From Sphaerospermopsis aphanizomenoides BCCUSP55 (GTDB lineage Bacteria; Cyanobacteriota; Cyanobacteriia; Cyanobacteriales; Nostocaceae), in contig NZ_LUFH02000007.1 in assembly GCF_001586785.1 (NCBI RefSeq), positions 29,899-93,898 of the forward strand: DNA of 64,000 nt, given 5' to 3'. Made by a program: the position numbers and the translations under genes. Numbering within the stretch: the stretch's first letter is position 1; each line of letters starts with the position of its first letter. A model generated the notes under the pieces. It worked only from the letters and a program-made list of their open reading frames with translations, did no database searches and was not told where the DNA came from. Of the stretch, positions 25,730 to 35,086 are shown one piece after another.

Positions 25730-27538
25730 ATGCCACAGGATTTATCACCCCTCTGGATATCGCTGAAAACTTCATTTTTAGCGACTTTTATCACCTTCTT
25801 TTTGGGTATCACTGCTGCTTACTGGATGTTGGGATATCGAGGTAAAGGGAAATCTATAATTGAGGGGATATTCGTTGCACCATTGATTTTACCGCCTACA
25901 GTTGTGGGTTTTTTACTGCTGCTATTGTTTGGTAAAAATGGTCTGGTTGGTAAATTGATGGAACCTTTTAACTTCACTGTAGTATTTACTTGGTATGGTG
26001 CGGCGATCGCTGCAACTGTGGTTTCTTTCCCTTTAATGTATAAAACTTCATTGGGCGCTTTTGAACAAATTGATGCTAATTTGTTACGAGTAGCGAGAAC
26101 TCTAGGTGCTAAGGAATTTACAATATTTTGGCGAGTGAGTTTACCTTTAGCATTACCTGGAATTTTAGCAGGTGCAACTTTAGCTTTTGCCCGTGCTTTA
26201 GGTGAGTTCGGTGCAACTTTGATGTTAGCTGGTAACATTCCCGGACAAACGCAGAATATACCAATGGCGATATATTTTGCGGTGGAAGCTGGTGATATGA
26301 ATGAAGCTTGGTTTTGGGCAATTGTAATCGTGGCAATTTCTCTATCAGGTATTATTTTAACTAACTTGTGGCAAGAAAGTAAGCATAAATTTAGAAGCAA
26401 AGATAAAGCAGAAACTAGGCAAATAGAACTAGAAAATCAATCCTTAGCATTACCTCTTACTTCTTCATCTGGCTTATTTCTAGACATTGAAAAAAAATTG
26501 TCAAGTTTCCATCTTCAAGTTGCCTTTAATACAGATAATCAACCTTTAGGATTGTTGGGTGGTTCTGGTGCAGGAAAAAGCATGATTCTCCGTTGCATTG
26601 CCGGGATAGAAACACCAACTAAAGGCAGAATAGTATTAAATGATAGAGTTTTATTTGATTCCGAAAAAGGAATTAATGTTCCTAGCCGTAATCGCCAAAT
26701 CGGTTTTTTATTTCAAAATTATGCCTTATTTCCCCATTTAACAGTAGCGCAAAATATCGCTTTTGGCTTACCTAAAGAGTTATCTAATGGAAATATTAAA
26801 TTAGAGGTAGAAAAGCAATTAATAGCAATGGAATTACAGGGTTTAGGCGATCGCTATCCTCACCAACTTTCAGGAGGTCAACAACAGCGGGTAGCTTTAG
26901 CTAGGGCGTTGGCCAGTCAACCAGAAGCTTTACTTTTAGATGAACCGTTTTCTGCCCTTGATACACATTTACGCAGTCAGTTAGAACAACAATTGACGGA
27001 AACTTTAGCTGACTATTCTGGGGTGACTTTATTTGTTACACATAATATGGAAGAAGCATATAGGCTTTGTCCTAATTTATTAGTTTTAGAACATGGGAAA
27101 GAAGCACATCATGGTTCTAAATATGAAATTTTCCAGCATCCTGCAACTATGAATGTGGCTAAAATTACTGGATGTAAAAACTTTTCTCGCGCTGTTTTTG
27201 TGTCATCGCAAAAAGTTGAAGCTGTTGATTGGGGTTGTACTTTGGATGTTGTAGAATCCATTCCTAATCAATTATATCACATTGGTATTCGCGCCCATCA
27301 AATTGTTTTTACCAATGACCCTAACCAAGAAAATACTTTTCCCTGTTGGTTAGTCAGAACCAGTGAAACACCCCACCGCATGACTTTATTTTTAAAGTTA
27401 CATTCTCCGGCGGAAAATATTCATGATTATCACTTGCAAGCGGAAGTTTATAAGGAAAAATGGGTGACAATTAAAGACCTACCTTTTCCTTGGTATGTAC
27501 ATTTAGATCCTGTGAGGTTGATGTTGATGGAAGAGTAG
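25730..27538 (+). CDS. modBC: Fused molybdate ABC transporter permease-ATPase (ModB-ModC)
   Basis: 602 aa. Residues 1-220 are the permease, with five to six helices and the EAA-type loop (RVARTLGAKEFTIFWRVSLPLALPGI, cited as ARTLGAKEFTIFWRVSLP). Residues about 245-602 are the ATPase, with Walker A GGSGAGKS (about 278), LSGGQQQRVALARAL (about 379), Walker B LLLDEP (about 401) and a C-terminal regulatory region. The fusion is characteristic of cyanobacteria. It imports molybdate delivered by ModA, which is not encoded in this window. The molybdoenzyme at 14781 is a plausible consumer. Confidence 0.92.
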   Translation: MPQDLSPLWISLKTSFLATFITFFLGITAAYWMLGYRGKGKSIIEGIFVAPLILPPTVVGFLLLLLFGKNGLVGKLMEPFNFTVVFTWYGAAIAATVVSFPLMYKTSLGAFEQIDANLLRVARTLGAKEFTIFWRVSLPLALPGILAGATLAFARALGEFGATLMLAGNIPGQTQNIPMAIYFAVEAGDMNEAWFWAIVIVAISLSGIILTNLWQESKHKFRSKDKAETRQIELENQSLALPLTSSSGLFLDIEKKLSSFHLQVAFNTDNQPLGLLGGSGAGKSMILRCIAGIETPTKGRIVLNDRVLFDSEKGINVPSRNRQIGFLFQNYALFPHLTVAQNIAFGLPKELSNGNIKLEVEKQLIAMELQGLGDRYPHQLSGGQQQRVALARALASQPEALLLDEPFSALDTHLRSQLEQQLTETLADYSGVTLFVTHNMEEAYRLCPNLLVLEHGKEAHHGSKYEIFQHPATMNVAKITGCKNFSRAVFVSSQKVEAVDWGCTLDVVESIPNQLYHIGIRAHQIVFTNDPNQENTFPCWLVRTSETPHRMTLFLKLHSPAENIHDYHLQAEVYKEKWVTIKDLPFPWYVHLDPVRLMLMEE

Positions 27539-27547
27539 GTAGGAGTT

Positions 27548-27620
27548 CAGGAGTATGGCTAACGCCACGCTACGCTATCAGGAGTATGGCTTACGCCACG
27601 CTGCGCTATCAGGAGTTCAG
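27548..27620. repeat. 31-bp tandem repeat (two copies plus start of a third)
   Basis: Copies at 27548-27578 and 27579-27609 begin CAGGAGTATGGCT and differ at two positions. A third partial copy (CAGGAGTTCAG) follows. The internal GCCACGCTACGC motif is related to the GGCTACGCTACGC tract at about 23628 in the transposase remnant. Confidence 0.75.
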
Positions 27621-27639
27621 AAGAAAGAATGAATTTTTC

Positions 27640-27795
27640 TCCCTATTCCCTGTTCCCTATTTTTCAGTTTTTAACAATAAATAAAATAACTTCCCTATTT
27701 CTATTCACTGTCACCTGTCACCTGTCACCTGTCACCTGTCACCTGTCACCTATTCCCTATTTCTCAGTTTTTAACAACAAATAAAATAACTGTCC
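27640..27795. repeat. About 100-bp spaced direct duplication of the mltA 3' end around a TCACCTG heptamer array
   Basis: TTTTCAGTTTTTAACAATAA and the following 12 nt (27661-27692) recur with two or three changes at 27760-27792, where they encode the last codons of mltA. Between the copies lie five full TCACCTG units and a partial one (27711-27750). The STRR therefore sits between two copies of the gene's end. Confidence 0.7.
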
Positions 27796-29070
27796 ATTGC
27801 TGACTGTAACACCTGCGCGATCGCCTGCGATGTCGCCAGTTCCTAAATAATAATCTACCCTACCCGCACCTTTAATTGCACCACCTGTATCTTGGTCTAA
27901 GACATAACGGCTAACTATCCGATGTTCCAATTCACCTTTATTATTAGCAAAGGGAAAAGGTGCGCGAATTAAAGCTAAAGCACCAGGAGGCATTAAAGAT
28001 TTATCAGTAGCGATGGAACGTTCTGGTGTTAGGGGTACACCGACAGAACCGTGTGCTGGTCTACCGTTAGTTTCTCTAAAAAATACAAAACTGTTGTTAC
28101 GAGGAAGATATATATTCAAATCTTGAGGATTTTTTTGAAAATACTCAAAAATTGTCGGCATTGTTACGCCATTTTCTGGTAGTTTTCCTGCCTCTATTAA
28201 TGTTCGTCCCAAACTTTTATAATTATGCGCTGTATTCCCAGCATAACCTATACTTGTTTGCGTTCCATCTGTTAATTTTAATTTGGCAGAACCTTGAATT
28301 TGAATGATATAAGGTTCAAATCTGTCTCGAAACCAAAATAACTCTAAACCCTTTAACTTTCCTTTAGCACCTTGTAAACCATCTGCACCTTCTAATTCTA
28401 ATCTGGTGGGATGAGGTCTAGGCCAAGAACCTAAATTTGGTGGTAAGCGATAAACAGGATATTTAAATTCTTTGGTGGGTTTTCGACTAGCTAAATATAA
28501 TGGTTCATAATAAGCTGTAAATAAAACTGTACCTTGACTGTCTCTACCTATAGATTGATAATAGACAAACTCTTTTTCTATAGCTGCTTGTAATTCTTGA
28601 GGAGAATTTGTTGTTAACACTAATTGGCGGAATCTTTGCAAACTGCCATAAACTCTATCTCTTGTAATTCCAGCAATTTTATATCTTTGATAAGCAGCCG
28701 CAGCCCTAGCAGTTCTTAAATATTTTAAACTTTGATCCATAGACTTGAGTAACGCCTTTTTATCTGCGGTTTTATCTTGAACACCACCATAAATTCTTTC
28801 ATCTAAACAAGAAGCATCATTTTCACAACAGCCAACAGGTAATCTTTGGACAAGTACAGGTGAATTTTTAGTGCTGTCAGTTTTCAAAGCAACTGGTAAA
28901 TTCCACTTCGTTATTTGGCATTCTGGAGAAACGATATCTTGATTTTTTATAGCTGGATTTTTTATAGCTGGATTGTTTATTTCTGGATTTTTTATGGCTG
29001 GCATTTCCAATAAAAAAATTGTCAAAAAAACGGGTAAACTAACAGTTGTATTAAATATTTTTTTCATCAT
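27757..29070 (-). CDS. mltA: Membrane-bound lytic murein transglycosylase A (3D domain protein)
   Basis: 437 aa. An N-terminal signal segment (TVSLPVFLTIFLLEMPA) is followed by a low-complexity stretch of PAIKN/PEINN units (about residues 23-45). The MltA domain begins near YTAYYEPLYLASR and includes FEPYIIQIQGSAKLKLTDG (cited by landmark IQIQGSAKLKL) and IGYAGNTAHNYKSLG. The C-terminal 3D domain has the catalytic-type Asp motif VLDQDTGGAIKGAGRVDYYLG. It cleaves glycan strands to give 1,6-anhydro ends during wall turnover. No lipobox Cys is evident at the signal end, so the protein may be soluble in the periplasm. Confidence 0.9.
   Translation of the reverse strand: MMKKIFNTTVSLPVFLTIFLLEMPAIKNPEINNPAIKNPAIKNQDIVSPECQITKWNLPVALKTDSTKNSPVLVQRLPVGCCENDASCLDERIYGGVQDKTADKKALLKSMDQSLKYLRTARAAAAYQRYKIAGITRDRVYGSLQRFRQLVLTTNSPQELQAAIEKEFVYYQSIGRDSQGTVLFTAYYEPLYLASRKPTKEFKYPVYRLPPNLGSWPRPHPTRLELEGADGLQGAKGKLKGLELFWFRDRFEPYIIQIQGSAKLKLTDGTQTSIGYAGNTAHNYKSLGRTLIEAGKLPENGVTMPTIFEYFQKNPQDLNIYLPRNNSFVFFRETNGRPAHGSVGVPLTPERSIATDKSLMPPGALALIRAPFPFANNKGELEHRIVSRYVLDQDTGGAIKGAGRVDYYLGTGDIAGDRAGVTVSNGQLFYLLLKTEK
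28941..29000. repeat. 15-bp tandem repeat within mltA
   Basis: Four units of GATTTTTTATAGCTG and variants (28941-28955, 28956-28970, 28971-28985, 28986-29000). On the minus strand they encode repeated PAIKN/PEINN pentapeptides just after the signal peptide. The 15-bp unit keeps the frame, so copy-number change would alter linker length only. Confidence 0.85.
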
Positions 29071-29185
29071 TTTAAGGTGAAAGGCAAGAGTAATTAATTG
29101 TAAGTATTCAGACTTTTTAATTTCAGGAATGTTAGGGATTATCTGTTTATGTTCATTCTGGAAATTTTAATATTTCAGGTACATA

Positions 29186-29212
29186 GCTGATGGCTGACGG
29201 CTAACGGCTGAA
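29186..29212. repeat. GATGGCTGACGGCTAACGG STRR-like tract
   Basis: Degenerate heptamer units (TGGCTGA/CGGCTAA/CGGCTGA) in the spacer between pcxA and mltA. Confidence 0.6.
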
Positions 29213-29233
29213 TGCTTACTACAAATTACGAAT

Positions 29234-30547
29234 TTATTCATTCATATTATGATATGTAGCAACAGCAGAAGGTGAAATGCGATTTAAATAACGGAAAATC
29301 CAATATTTAAAAATGGTATCCAAAATCACGGGGAATGTAGCAATGAATAAAAAGATGAAATCTCGATTTGCTGGTAAACCCCAGTGTTTTGATATACCTT
29401 CCAGAATTACTTCCCAACCGTGGGGAGAGTGAAATCCTACAAAGATATCAGTAAACAAAATAATAATAAATGCTTTGGCGCTATCACTCAATCCATATAC
29501 TATATGATCAAAGAAATCTTTGAGAACAGAAATAGAAGACTTACTGATAAGTAACAGCCAAATAAAAGCAACTACTGAAAAAATATCGGCAAATACATTT
29601 TTAATCGCGTTGGCACTTGCACGCCGAAACTCCTCTGCTACTTCTTGGGCTTTCTCTTTCATCTGATTTTCTATAGCTTCAACGGATAGCGGCGGGGCAT
29701 TACTAATTAAATTTTCAAACCTGATTCTTTCTTCAAATTTTTGCAATTCTACCAATGCTTCCTCTTCCATTTCCTCATTAATAAAAATTTCCACGGTTTC
29801 CCCATTTCTAAAACGCTCAACCACCGGACCTACTACTACAGCTTTAGCTATTTGGTGAGTTAAAAGTGGTACTATTATTAATAACAATAGAAAGCGAATA
29901 GATATAATTGTTCTTTTTTGCGTCTGGCGGAAATTCTGCACTACGTCTTGTTCAGAATTTGGATCTAATTCTACTTGGAGACGAGTGATGGTACTTAAAA
30001 TTGACCGAGGTAAAACACCTGTAGTATCCGTTTTTCGTTTGGGTTTACTACCGTTGTTTGGCAATGATGATTTTGCTGTAATCGGTTGGGCAATAGCTCC
30101 ATTATCTGCTACAATTTTAGGTGGAGAAACTAAATTGACAGGAGTTGTTTCTAAATCATTATTTATGTATTTAGCAATGACTTGATCAATAAATTCTAGT
30201 TTCTCTAAAACTGAAGCTGGATTGGGATATTCTATCCCGGTTTTAGCGGCTGCTGCTTGCTTAGATTCATTAGAAAACCAACGGCTGGCTTTAAATTCTG
30301 TCAACCGCATTCGGACATTTTTTAATAATTTCTTTAACTCTGTCTGAAAATAATCCATGACACTACTACTGTACATAGCAGAGTCAGGGCATATTTTATT
30401 GCCATTAAAATGCTTGTCTTCGATTTCCTTAATCTTCAAAGCTGATTGATAAGCTTCTTCTAAAGAGCGTTCTGGTGTCAGTAAATACCATCTGTAAGCA
30501 GCTAGTAAAAAAGAGTAGATTTTTTGACTAAGCACAGAGTTTTTCAT
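29234..30547 (-). CDS. pcxA: Proton extrusion protein PcxA (CemA/CotA family)
   Basis: 437 aa. The long polar N-terminal half (helical, with a Lys-rich linker around residues 150-180) and a C-terminal CemA domain match cyanobacterial PcxA. Membrane segments are seen at ISIRFLLLLIIVPLL, VFADIFSVVAFIWLLLI, AKAFIIILFTDIFVGFH and FIFLFIATFPVILDTIFKYW, and the tail RYLNRISPSAVATYH is the family signature. PcxA supports light-induced Na+-dependent proton extrusion. Plant chloroplast CemA is its relative. It is divergent from the P-loop gene at 30724, which leaves a 176-nt promoter spacer. Confidence 0.92.
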   Translation of the reverse strand: MKNSVLSQKIYSFLLAAYRWYLLTPERSLEEAYQSALKIKEIEDKHFNGNKICPDSAMYSSSVMDYFQTELKKLLKNVRMRLTEFKASRWFSNESKQAAAAKTGIEYPNPASVLEKLEFIDQVIAKYINNDLETTPVNLVSPPKIVADNGAIAQPITAKSSLPNNGSKPKRKTDTTGVLPRSILSTITRLQVELDPNSEQDVVQNFRQTQKRTIISIRFLLLLIIVPLLTHQIAKAVVVGPVVERFRNGETVEIFINEEMEEEALVELQKFEERIRFENLISNAPPLSVEAIENQMKEKAQEVAEEFRRASANAIKNVFADIFSVVAFIWLLLISKSSISVLKDFFDHIVYGLSDSAKAFIIILFTDIFVGFHSPHGWEVILEGISKHWGLPANRDFIFLFIATFPVILDTIFKYWIFRYLNRISPSAVATYHNMNE

Positions 30548-30723
30548 CGTCGATGAACATCCAACATGATTTGGTGATTATTGATAGCAGGGAACAGAGA
30601 ATAGGGTTCAAAGTTCTTTAGTAACTGATTTTTATGAACACTGTATTTTCGCATCCAACTGACAACCGCTATAACTTAAGTTAACGCAAAAGTTATACTA
30701 ACAAAAGTAGAAGGAGTTGATTT

Positions 30724-32907
30724 GTGGTTTCTGATTCTGTTTGGATTGTCGGTAGTAGTCGCAGCGGTAAGACGACTCGTTTGGCTTGGGAGTTTTGTCA
30801 TTGGGTACAAATTGGCAACCAACACACAGAATTATTTTATACTAAAAAACCTCAGCAGCAGAAATATAAAAATACTATTAAAACCTCAAATCTTAGACAA
30901 ACAGAACCAGGGGTTTTGGTTTTAGCAGCGAATGATGATAATCGCCGCGTCTTAAGTGATCAAATTGTGGCTTTGACTTCAGGAAAATACCCAATTCGTG
31001 CTAAAACAACTTTGGGCTTTATTCAGGATGAAGTGATTTTATTCTGGCCGTTATTAATTGAATCTTTACAAATTAAAGCACAATTTCCTGTAAGATTGCG
31101 CCCTGAAACTGAGCAAGAATTAGCAACTAAACTGTGGCGTTCGCAACTAGATGCAGAAACTTTGCAACGTGCGGGAGTGAATGAGTACCGTCTAGTGAGG
31201 CGGATATTAGACTTATGGCAGTTAGCAGCTTATAGTGGTACATCTTGTGAAGAAATTGTTAAGATTTTGCAAACAGGTTTAGAGGAAACTGGCAATATTT
31301 TAGCACCAGAATTTTTCGGTTCTTTGCTGTTAAATTGGCGTAATTGGTGTTTAGAAAGGGGATTTTTGACTTATGCATTAATAACAGAACTTTACAACCA
31401 CCATCTATTAACTAATAGTAATTATCAGCAGCGGCTGATGCAACGATATCAAAGAGTAATAGCAGATGATGTGGATGATTATCCAGCCATAGCCCGGAAT
31501 TTGTTTGAGTTTTTATTAGATAATGGTGCGATTGGGGCGTTTAGTTATAATTCTGAAGGGGCGGTGCGTTGGGGGTTGGGTGCAGATTCCAAATATCTAC
31601 AAGGGTTAGCGAAACGTTGTCGGGTAGAAAATTTAGTTAGTCCCACTCAAAATAGTTTGGCCTATCAACTAACTACACAAATGGTAGAGTTAATCACCGA
31701 ACCAATGGCAATGTTAAGTTTACCAAAGTTTGTGCAGTCGATTCAAACTGGTTCTCGCGCTCAACTTTTGCGCGCCACAGCAGAAGAGGTGATTGGAGCG
31801 ATAAAATCAGGAATAGTTGCACCAGAAGAGGTGGCGATTATTGCGCCTGGTTTAGATGCGATCGCCCGTTATACTTTGATAGAAATATTAACTAAGCAAA
31901 ATATTCTGGTTGAATCTCTCAATGACCAACTTCCTCTAATTAGTTCACCAGAGATAAGAGCTTTACTCACCTTACTAGCTTTAGTTTATCCTGGTTTGGG
32001 AAGATTGGTAGACCGAGATGAAGTTGCAGAAATGTTAGTTGTATTAAGTCGGAAAAAACCAACTTTAGAATTAGAAACTGTTTCAGAACTTAGCACTCAA
32101 AATACAACACACAGTACCGATATAGATCCTGTCAGGGCTGGTTTAATTGCAGATTACTGCTTTGTACCCCATCCAGACAACCCCCACCTACTAGAAGTAA
32201 AAACCTTTGAACGCTGGGATAGAATCGGCTATGCAGCCAGTAAAGCCTATGGTGAGATATTACAGTGGATAGAACAACAGCGATCGCAACTAGAAGAGGG
32301 TATCATTGCTAGTCCCATTTCCCTATTATATCTAGCTATTCAACACTTTCTCTGCCAAAACAGCAGCCCCCCATATCAACAACTAGCCGCACTGCGAGAA
32401 TTATTAGAAACCGCCCAACATTACTGGGAAGTAGACACCAGATTAAAACCAATCGACCTACAACCGCCATCATCTACAACTGCGATTGCAGAATTTATTC
32501 AACTCCTACGCCGTGGTACGATTACCGCTAACCCTTACCCCTTGCGTCCCATCGGTAATACCAGAAAAGCCGTCACCCTAGCCACCATTTTCCAATACCG
32601 TGCTAGTCGCAGAAATCACAAATGGCATTTTTGGCTAGATGCCGGTTCACCCCTCTGGGCTAAAGGTGGTGCAGCCACATTGTACGGTGCGCCTTTGTTC
32701 TTACGGGATAGATTAGGCCAACCTTGGACAGCAGCAGATGAACAAGAAGCAGAAACGCAAAGGTTACGCCGCATTATAGCAGATTTACTTGCTCGTGTTT
32801 CCCAGAGAATTTATTTGTGTCACAGCAATTTAGCTGTAAATGGACAGGAACAACTCGGTCCCCTGTTACCTTTAGTTCATGCTTCTGGGGCGGTTAATAT
32901 TTCCTAA
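30724..32907 (+). CDS. Large P-loop protein, AddB/UvrD-like helicase-related
   Basis: 727 aa with a GTG start preceded by AAGGAGTTGATTT. The Walker A motif GSSRSGKTTRLAWEF is at the N-terminus (about residues 10-24), and VIADDVDDYPAIARNLF near 240 resembles a helicase motif II region. Later segments (AEEVIGAIKSGIVAPEEVAIIAPG, cited as PEEVAIIAPG, then RALLTLLALVYPG) fit an AddB/RecB or UvrD-related architecture with a degenerate second helicase half. No PD-(D/E)XK nuclease motif or iron-sulfur cysteines are evident. A DNA repair or recombination role is plausible but unproven. Confidence 0.6.
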   Translation: MVSDSVWIVGSSRSGKTTRLAWEFCHWVQIGNQHTELFYTKKPQQQKYKNTIKTSNLRQTEPGVLVLAANDDNRRVLSDQIVALTSGKYPIRAKTTLGFIQDEVILFWPLLIESLQIKAQFPVRLRPETEQELATKLWRSQLDAETLQRAGVNEYRLVRRILDLWQLAAYSGTSCEEIVKILQTGLEETGNILAPEFFGSLLLNWRNWCLERGFLTYALITELYNHHLLTNSNYQQRLMQRYQRVIADDVDDYPAIARNLFEFLLDNGAIGAFSYNSEGAVRWGLGADSKYLQGLAKRCRVENLVSPTQNSLAYQLTTQMVELITEPMAMLSLPKFVQSIQTGSRAQLLRATAEEVIGAIKSGIVAPEEVAIIAPGLDAIARYTLIEILTKQNILVESLNDQLPLISSPEIRALLTLLALVYPGLGRLVDRDEVAEMLVVLSRKKPTLELETVSELSTQNTTHSTDIDPVRAGLIADYCFVPHPDNPHLLEVKTFERWDRIGYAASKAYGEILQWIEQQRSQLEEGIIASPISLLYLAIQHFLCQNSSPPYQQLAALRELLETAQHYWEVDTRLKPIDLQPPSSTTAIAEFIQLLRRGTITANPYPLRPIGNTRKAVTLATIFQYRASRRNHKWHFWLDAGSPLWAKGGAATLYGAPLFLRDRLGQPWTAADEQEAETQRLRRIIADLLARVSQRIYLCHSNLAVNGQEQLGPLLPLVHASGAVNIS

Positions 32908-33317
32908 TAGGACTTAAATTTAACTATAAAGATGATTGCAATTACTTAAAAGTACTTGTTCAATGGCAGAATTAAAATTTTCTCGACCGCAGAATACCCA
33001 AGTACAGTAGACATCTGGTGAAAAGAATGTAGATACGTTTCATGGAACATCTCTACTAGGATAAGCATATTTAAATTCGGTCGATGCCTAGGGTCAATGG
33101 TGTGGTTTAGGTGCAATCAACACACAGAAGCCTTAGACGCAGATGGTAACGATCAACCAGCAGTCTTGACTCTCCTTGTTTTGCCAGATTTTTGAGCTAA
33201 ATATATATAAAGTTTATTTAATTATTGTAAAGATTTGTGATATTTTGGTTGGGGAGCAAAACTGTAAGTCTCGCTCCACGTTGGGCCAGTTGAAAACTTA
33301 GTGAGGTATTCCTCTAT
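32908..33317. other. Spacer upstream of ocp, possibly with eroded coding remnants
   Basis: 410 nt. Two short readable stretches are seen: 32963 onward (MAELKFSRPQNTQVQ, stop, TSGEKNVDTFHGTSLLG) and 33099 onward (MVWFRCNQHTEALDADG...). Both stop quickly, and neither can be assigned. The right-hand about 120 nt is A/T-rich and must carry the ocp promoter. I see no clear -35/-10 pair. Confidence 0.35.
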
Positions 33318-34277
33318 ATGGCAATTACTATCGATTCTGCCCGTGGTATTTTCCCCAACACACTGTCGGCTGATGCTGTGCCAGCTTTAACCGCTCGATT
33401 CAACCAACTCAGCGCCGAAGATCAACTGGCATGGACATGGTTCGCTTTCTTAGAAATGGGCAAAACCATCACGGTTGCGGCTCCTGGCGCAGCTAGTATG
33501 CAGTTTGCAGAAGGAATCCTGAACCAAATCAAGAAAATGACTTTTCCTGAGCAAACTCAGGTTATGTGCGATCTGGCAAACCACGCAGATACCCCCATTT
33601 GCCGTACCTATGCTACTTGGTCGCCTAATATTAAGCTCGGTTTCTGGAATCAGCTTGGGGAATGGATGGAGCAAGGCATTGTCGCGCCAATTCCGGCTGG
33701 CTACAAGCTATCAGCTAACGCTAATGCCGTATTGGAAACTCTCAAAACCTTGGATCAAGGACAACAGATTACCGTCTTGCGGAACTCTGTTGTAGACATG
33801 GGGTTTGATGCTAGTAAACTAGAAGGCTACACCAGAATTTCTGAACCTGTAGTCGCCCCCAGAGAAATTTCTCAGCGCACTCAAGTCAAGATTCAAGGTC
33901 TCAACAATCCAACAGTGTTGAGCTATATGAACAACTTGAATGCAAATGACTTTGATGAACTGATCAAACTATTCGTGGCAGACGGTGCTTTGCAGCCTCC
34001 TTTCCAGAGACCAATCGTGGGCAAAGATGCAATCCTGCGGTTTTTCCGGGAAGAGTGTCAGAACCTCAATTTGATACCAGAGCGCGGTGTCGCTGAACCC
34101 GCAGAAGATGGCTATACTCAGGTGAAAGTGACAGGCAAAGTTCAGACCCCTTGGTTTGGCGCAGCAGTAGGCATGAACATGGCTTGGCGGTTCTTGCTCA
34201 ACCCTGAAGGCAAAATCTTTTTCGTAGCAATTGACTTATTAGCTTCTCCCAAAGAACTTCTGAACCTAGTTCGCTAG
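33318..34277 (+). CDS. ocp: Orange carotenoid protein (OCP1 type)
   Basis: 319 aa, full length. The N-terminal helical carotenoid-binding domain covers residues about 1-165, and includes WTWFAFLEMGKT. A linker leads to the NTF2-like C-terminal domain (about 195-319). Residues known to matter in the family are present: the Arg of the salt bridge (ITVLRNSVVD), its Glu partner (RFFREECQ), and the Tyr and Trp that hydrogen-bond the carotenoid keto group (VLSYMNNLN, MNMAWRFLL). Blue-green light converts it to the red form, which binds phycobilisomes and quenches excitation. The downstream frp gene supports OCP1 type. Confidence 0.97.
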   Translation: MAITIDSARGIFPNTLSADAVPALTARFNQLSAEDQLAWTWFAFLEMGKTITVAAPGAASMQFAEGILNQIKKMTFPEQTQVMCDLANHADTPICRTYATWSPNIKLGFWNQLGEWMEQGIVAPIPAGYKLSANANAVLETLKTLDQGQQITVLRNSVVDMGFDASKLEGYTRISEPVVAPREISQRTQVKIQGLNNPTVLSYMNNLNANDFDELIKLFVADGALQPPFQRPIVGKDAILRFFREECQNLNLIPERGVAEPAEDGYTQVKVTGKVQTPWFGAAVGMNMAWRFLLNPEGKIFFVAIDLLASPKELLNLVR

Positions 34278-34584
34278 GGAAACATTAGAGACAAGTAAAT
34301 CACTAAGCGATCGCTCTCTTAACCAGACTGAAACATTTTTGACGATGAAACAAGCCTCAAACCATTGTTTGCTAAGAAAAATACATCAAACACCCAAAAA
34401 CGCCTGATACCCAAATATATCAAGAAACCAACCAAAACGATGTCAAAATCTCTCTGTGATATCATTTGAGGCTATTTCATCCATCTTTTTTTGTCTAAGT
34501 CCCGTTAACCAAGAGCGATCAATTACTCTGGACAAACAAAACAATCCTCACCAAATAACTAACGCACAAATTTCAGGTTGAATC
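34278..34584. other. Spacer between ocp and frp
   Basis: 307 nt without coding potential. It contains one GCGATCGC octamer at about 34307. The length suggests that frp has its own promoter as well as any read-through from ocp. Confidence 0.5.
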
Positions 34585-34911
34585 ATGCAAGCAAGTGAAG
34601 TTGAGTGGACGGAAATTGAAAAGAAGATAGCTCGAACAGCCTTTGATCAAGCCTACGAACGAGAAATTGAGGCTTTGCTTAAACAAGTTCAAAAGGAGGC
34701 AAGTACGCTCGTGAACTTGGGCGATCTCTGGCGGTTACACGATTTCTTGAGTGCTAAAAGGCATGAAGTTGAGGGTAAGTACGACTACCAATACTCCGTT
34801 CTCCTCTTTGTCTTTGCTGGATTAATCAAGGAAGGCTGGCTACATCTGAATGAACTGGAAGGACTGGATAAAGGCAAGCTATCCAAGGTCGCTGTTCTGT
34901 CGCGGATGTAG
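34585..34911 (+). CDS. frp: Fluorescence recovery protein
   Basis: 108 aa, all helical, a normal length for FRP. The conserved patch that contacts the OCP C-terminal domain is present as DLWRLHDFLSAKRHEVEGKY (Trp, Asp, His and Arg positions), followed by YSVLLFVFAGLIKEGW. FRP detaches red OCP from phycobilisomes and speeds its return to the orange form. The gene order ocp-frp on one strand is the usual one. Confidence 0.95.
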   Translation: MQASEVEWTEIEKKIARTAFDQAYEREIEALLKQVQKEASTLVNLGDLWRLHDFLSAKRHEVEGKYDYQYSVLLFVFAGLIKEGWLHLNELEGLDKGKLSKVAVLSRM

Positions 34912-35026
34912 CTGGGTATAGCTGTCATTCATTTATCTGAATATCACTGTAAAGTTAGTCCGCAAAGGCTGATTTTGCCTTTGTAGTCGCGATTTATAAT
35001 CCCCTATATAGCGTTTCTCGATCTAG

Positions 35027-35081
35027 TGAGGTACATCTTTAAATCCAAAAATATTAACCAGCAAAGTTTGGGTGTACCTCA
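35027..35081. repeat. Inverted repeat TGAGGTACA ... TGTACCTCA between convergent genes
   Basis: The 9-bp arms at 35027-35035 and 35073-35081 are perfect complements and lie between the end of frp (34911) and the stop of the minus-strand ATPase gene (35087). The extended ends (CTAGTGAGGTACA against GCTACTGAGGTACA on the opposite strand) resemble the termini of a small element. It could also serve as a transcription barrier. Confidence 0.5.
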
Positions 35082-35086
35082 GTAGC

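Noticed and set aside
25624..25845. A 73-aa ORF overlapping the start of modBC
   Set aside because: It has no SD, is not protein-like and overlaps the well-supported permease start in another frame.
27490..27684. A 64-aa ORF after modBC
   Set aside because: Most of it is translated from the 31-bp tandem repeat and it overlaps the end of modBC.
27711..27750. CRISPR-like array
   Set aside because: The 7-bp units are directly adjacent with no spacers, and no cas genes are present. It is an STRR.
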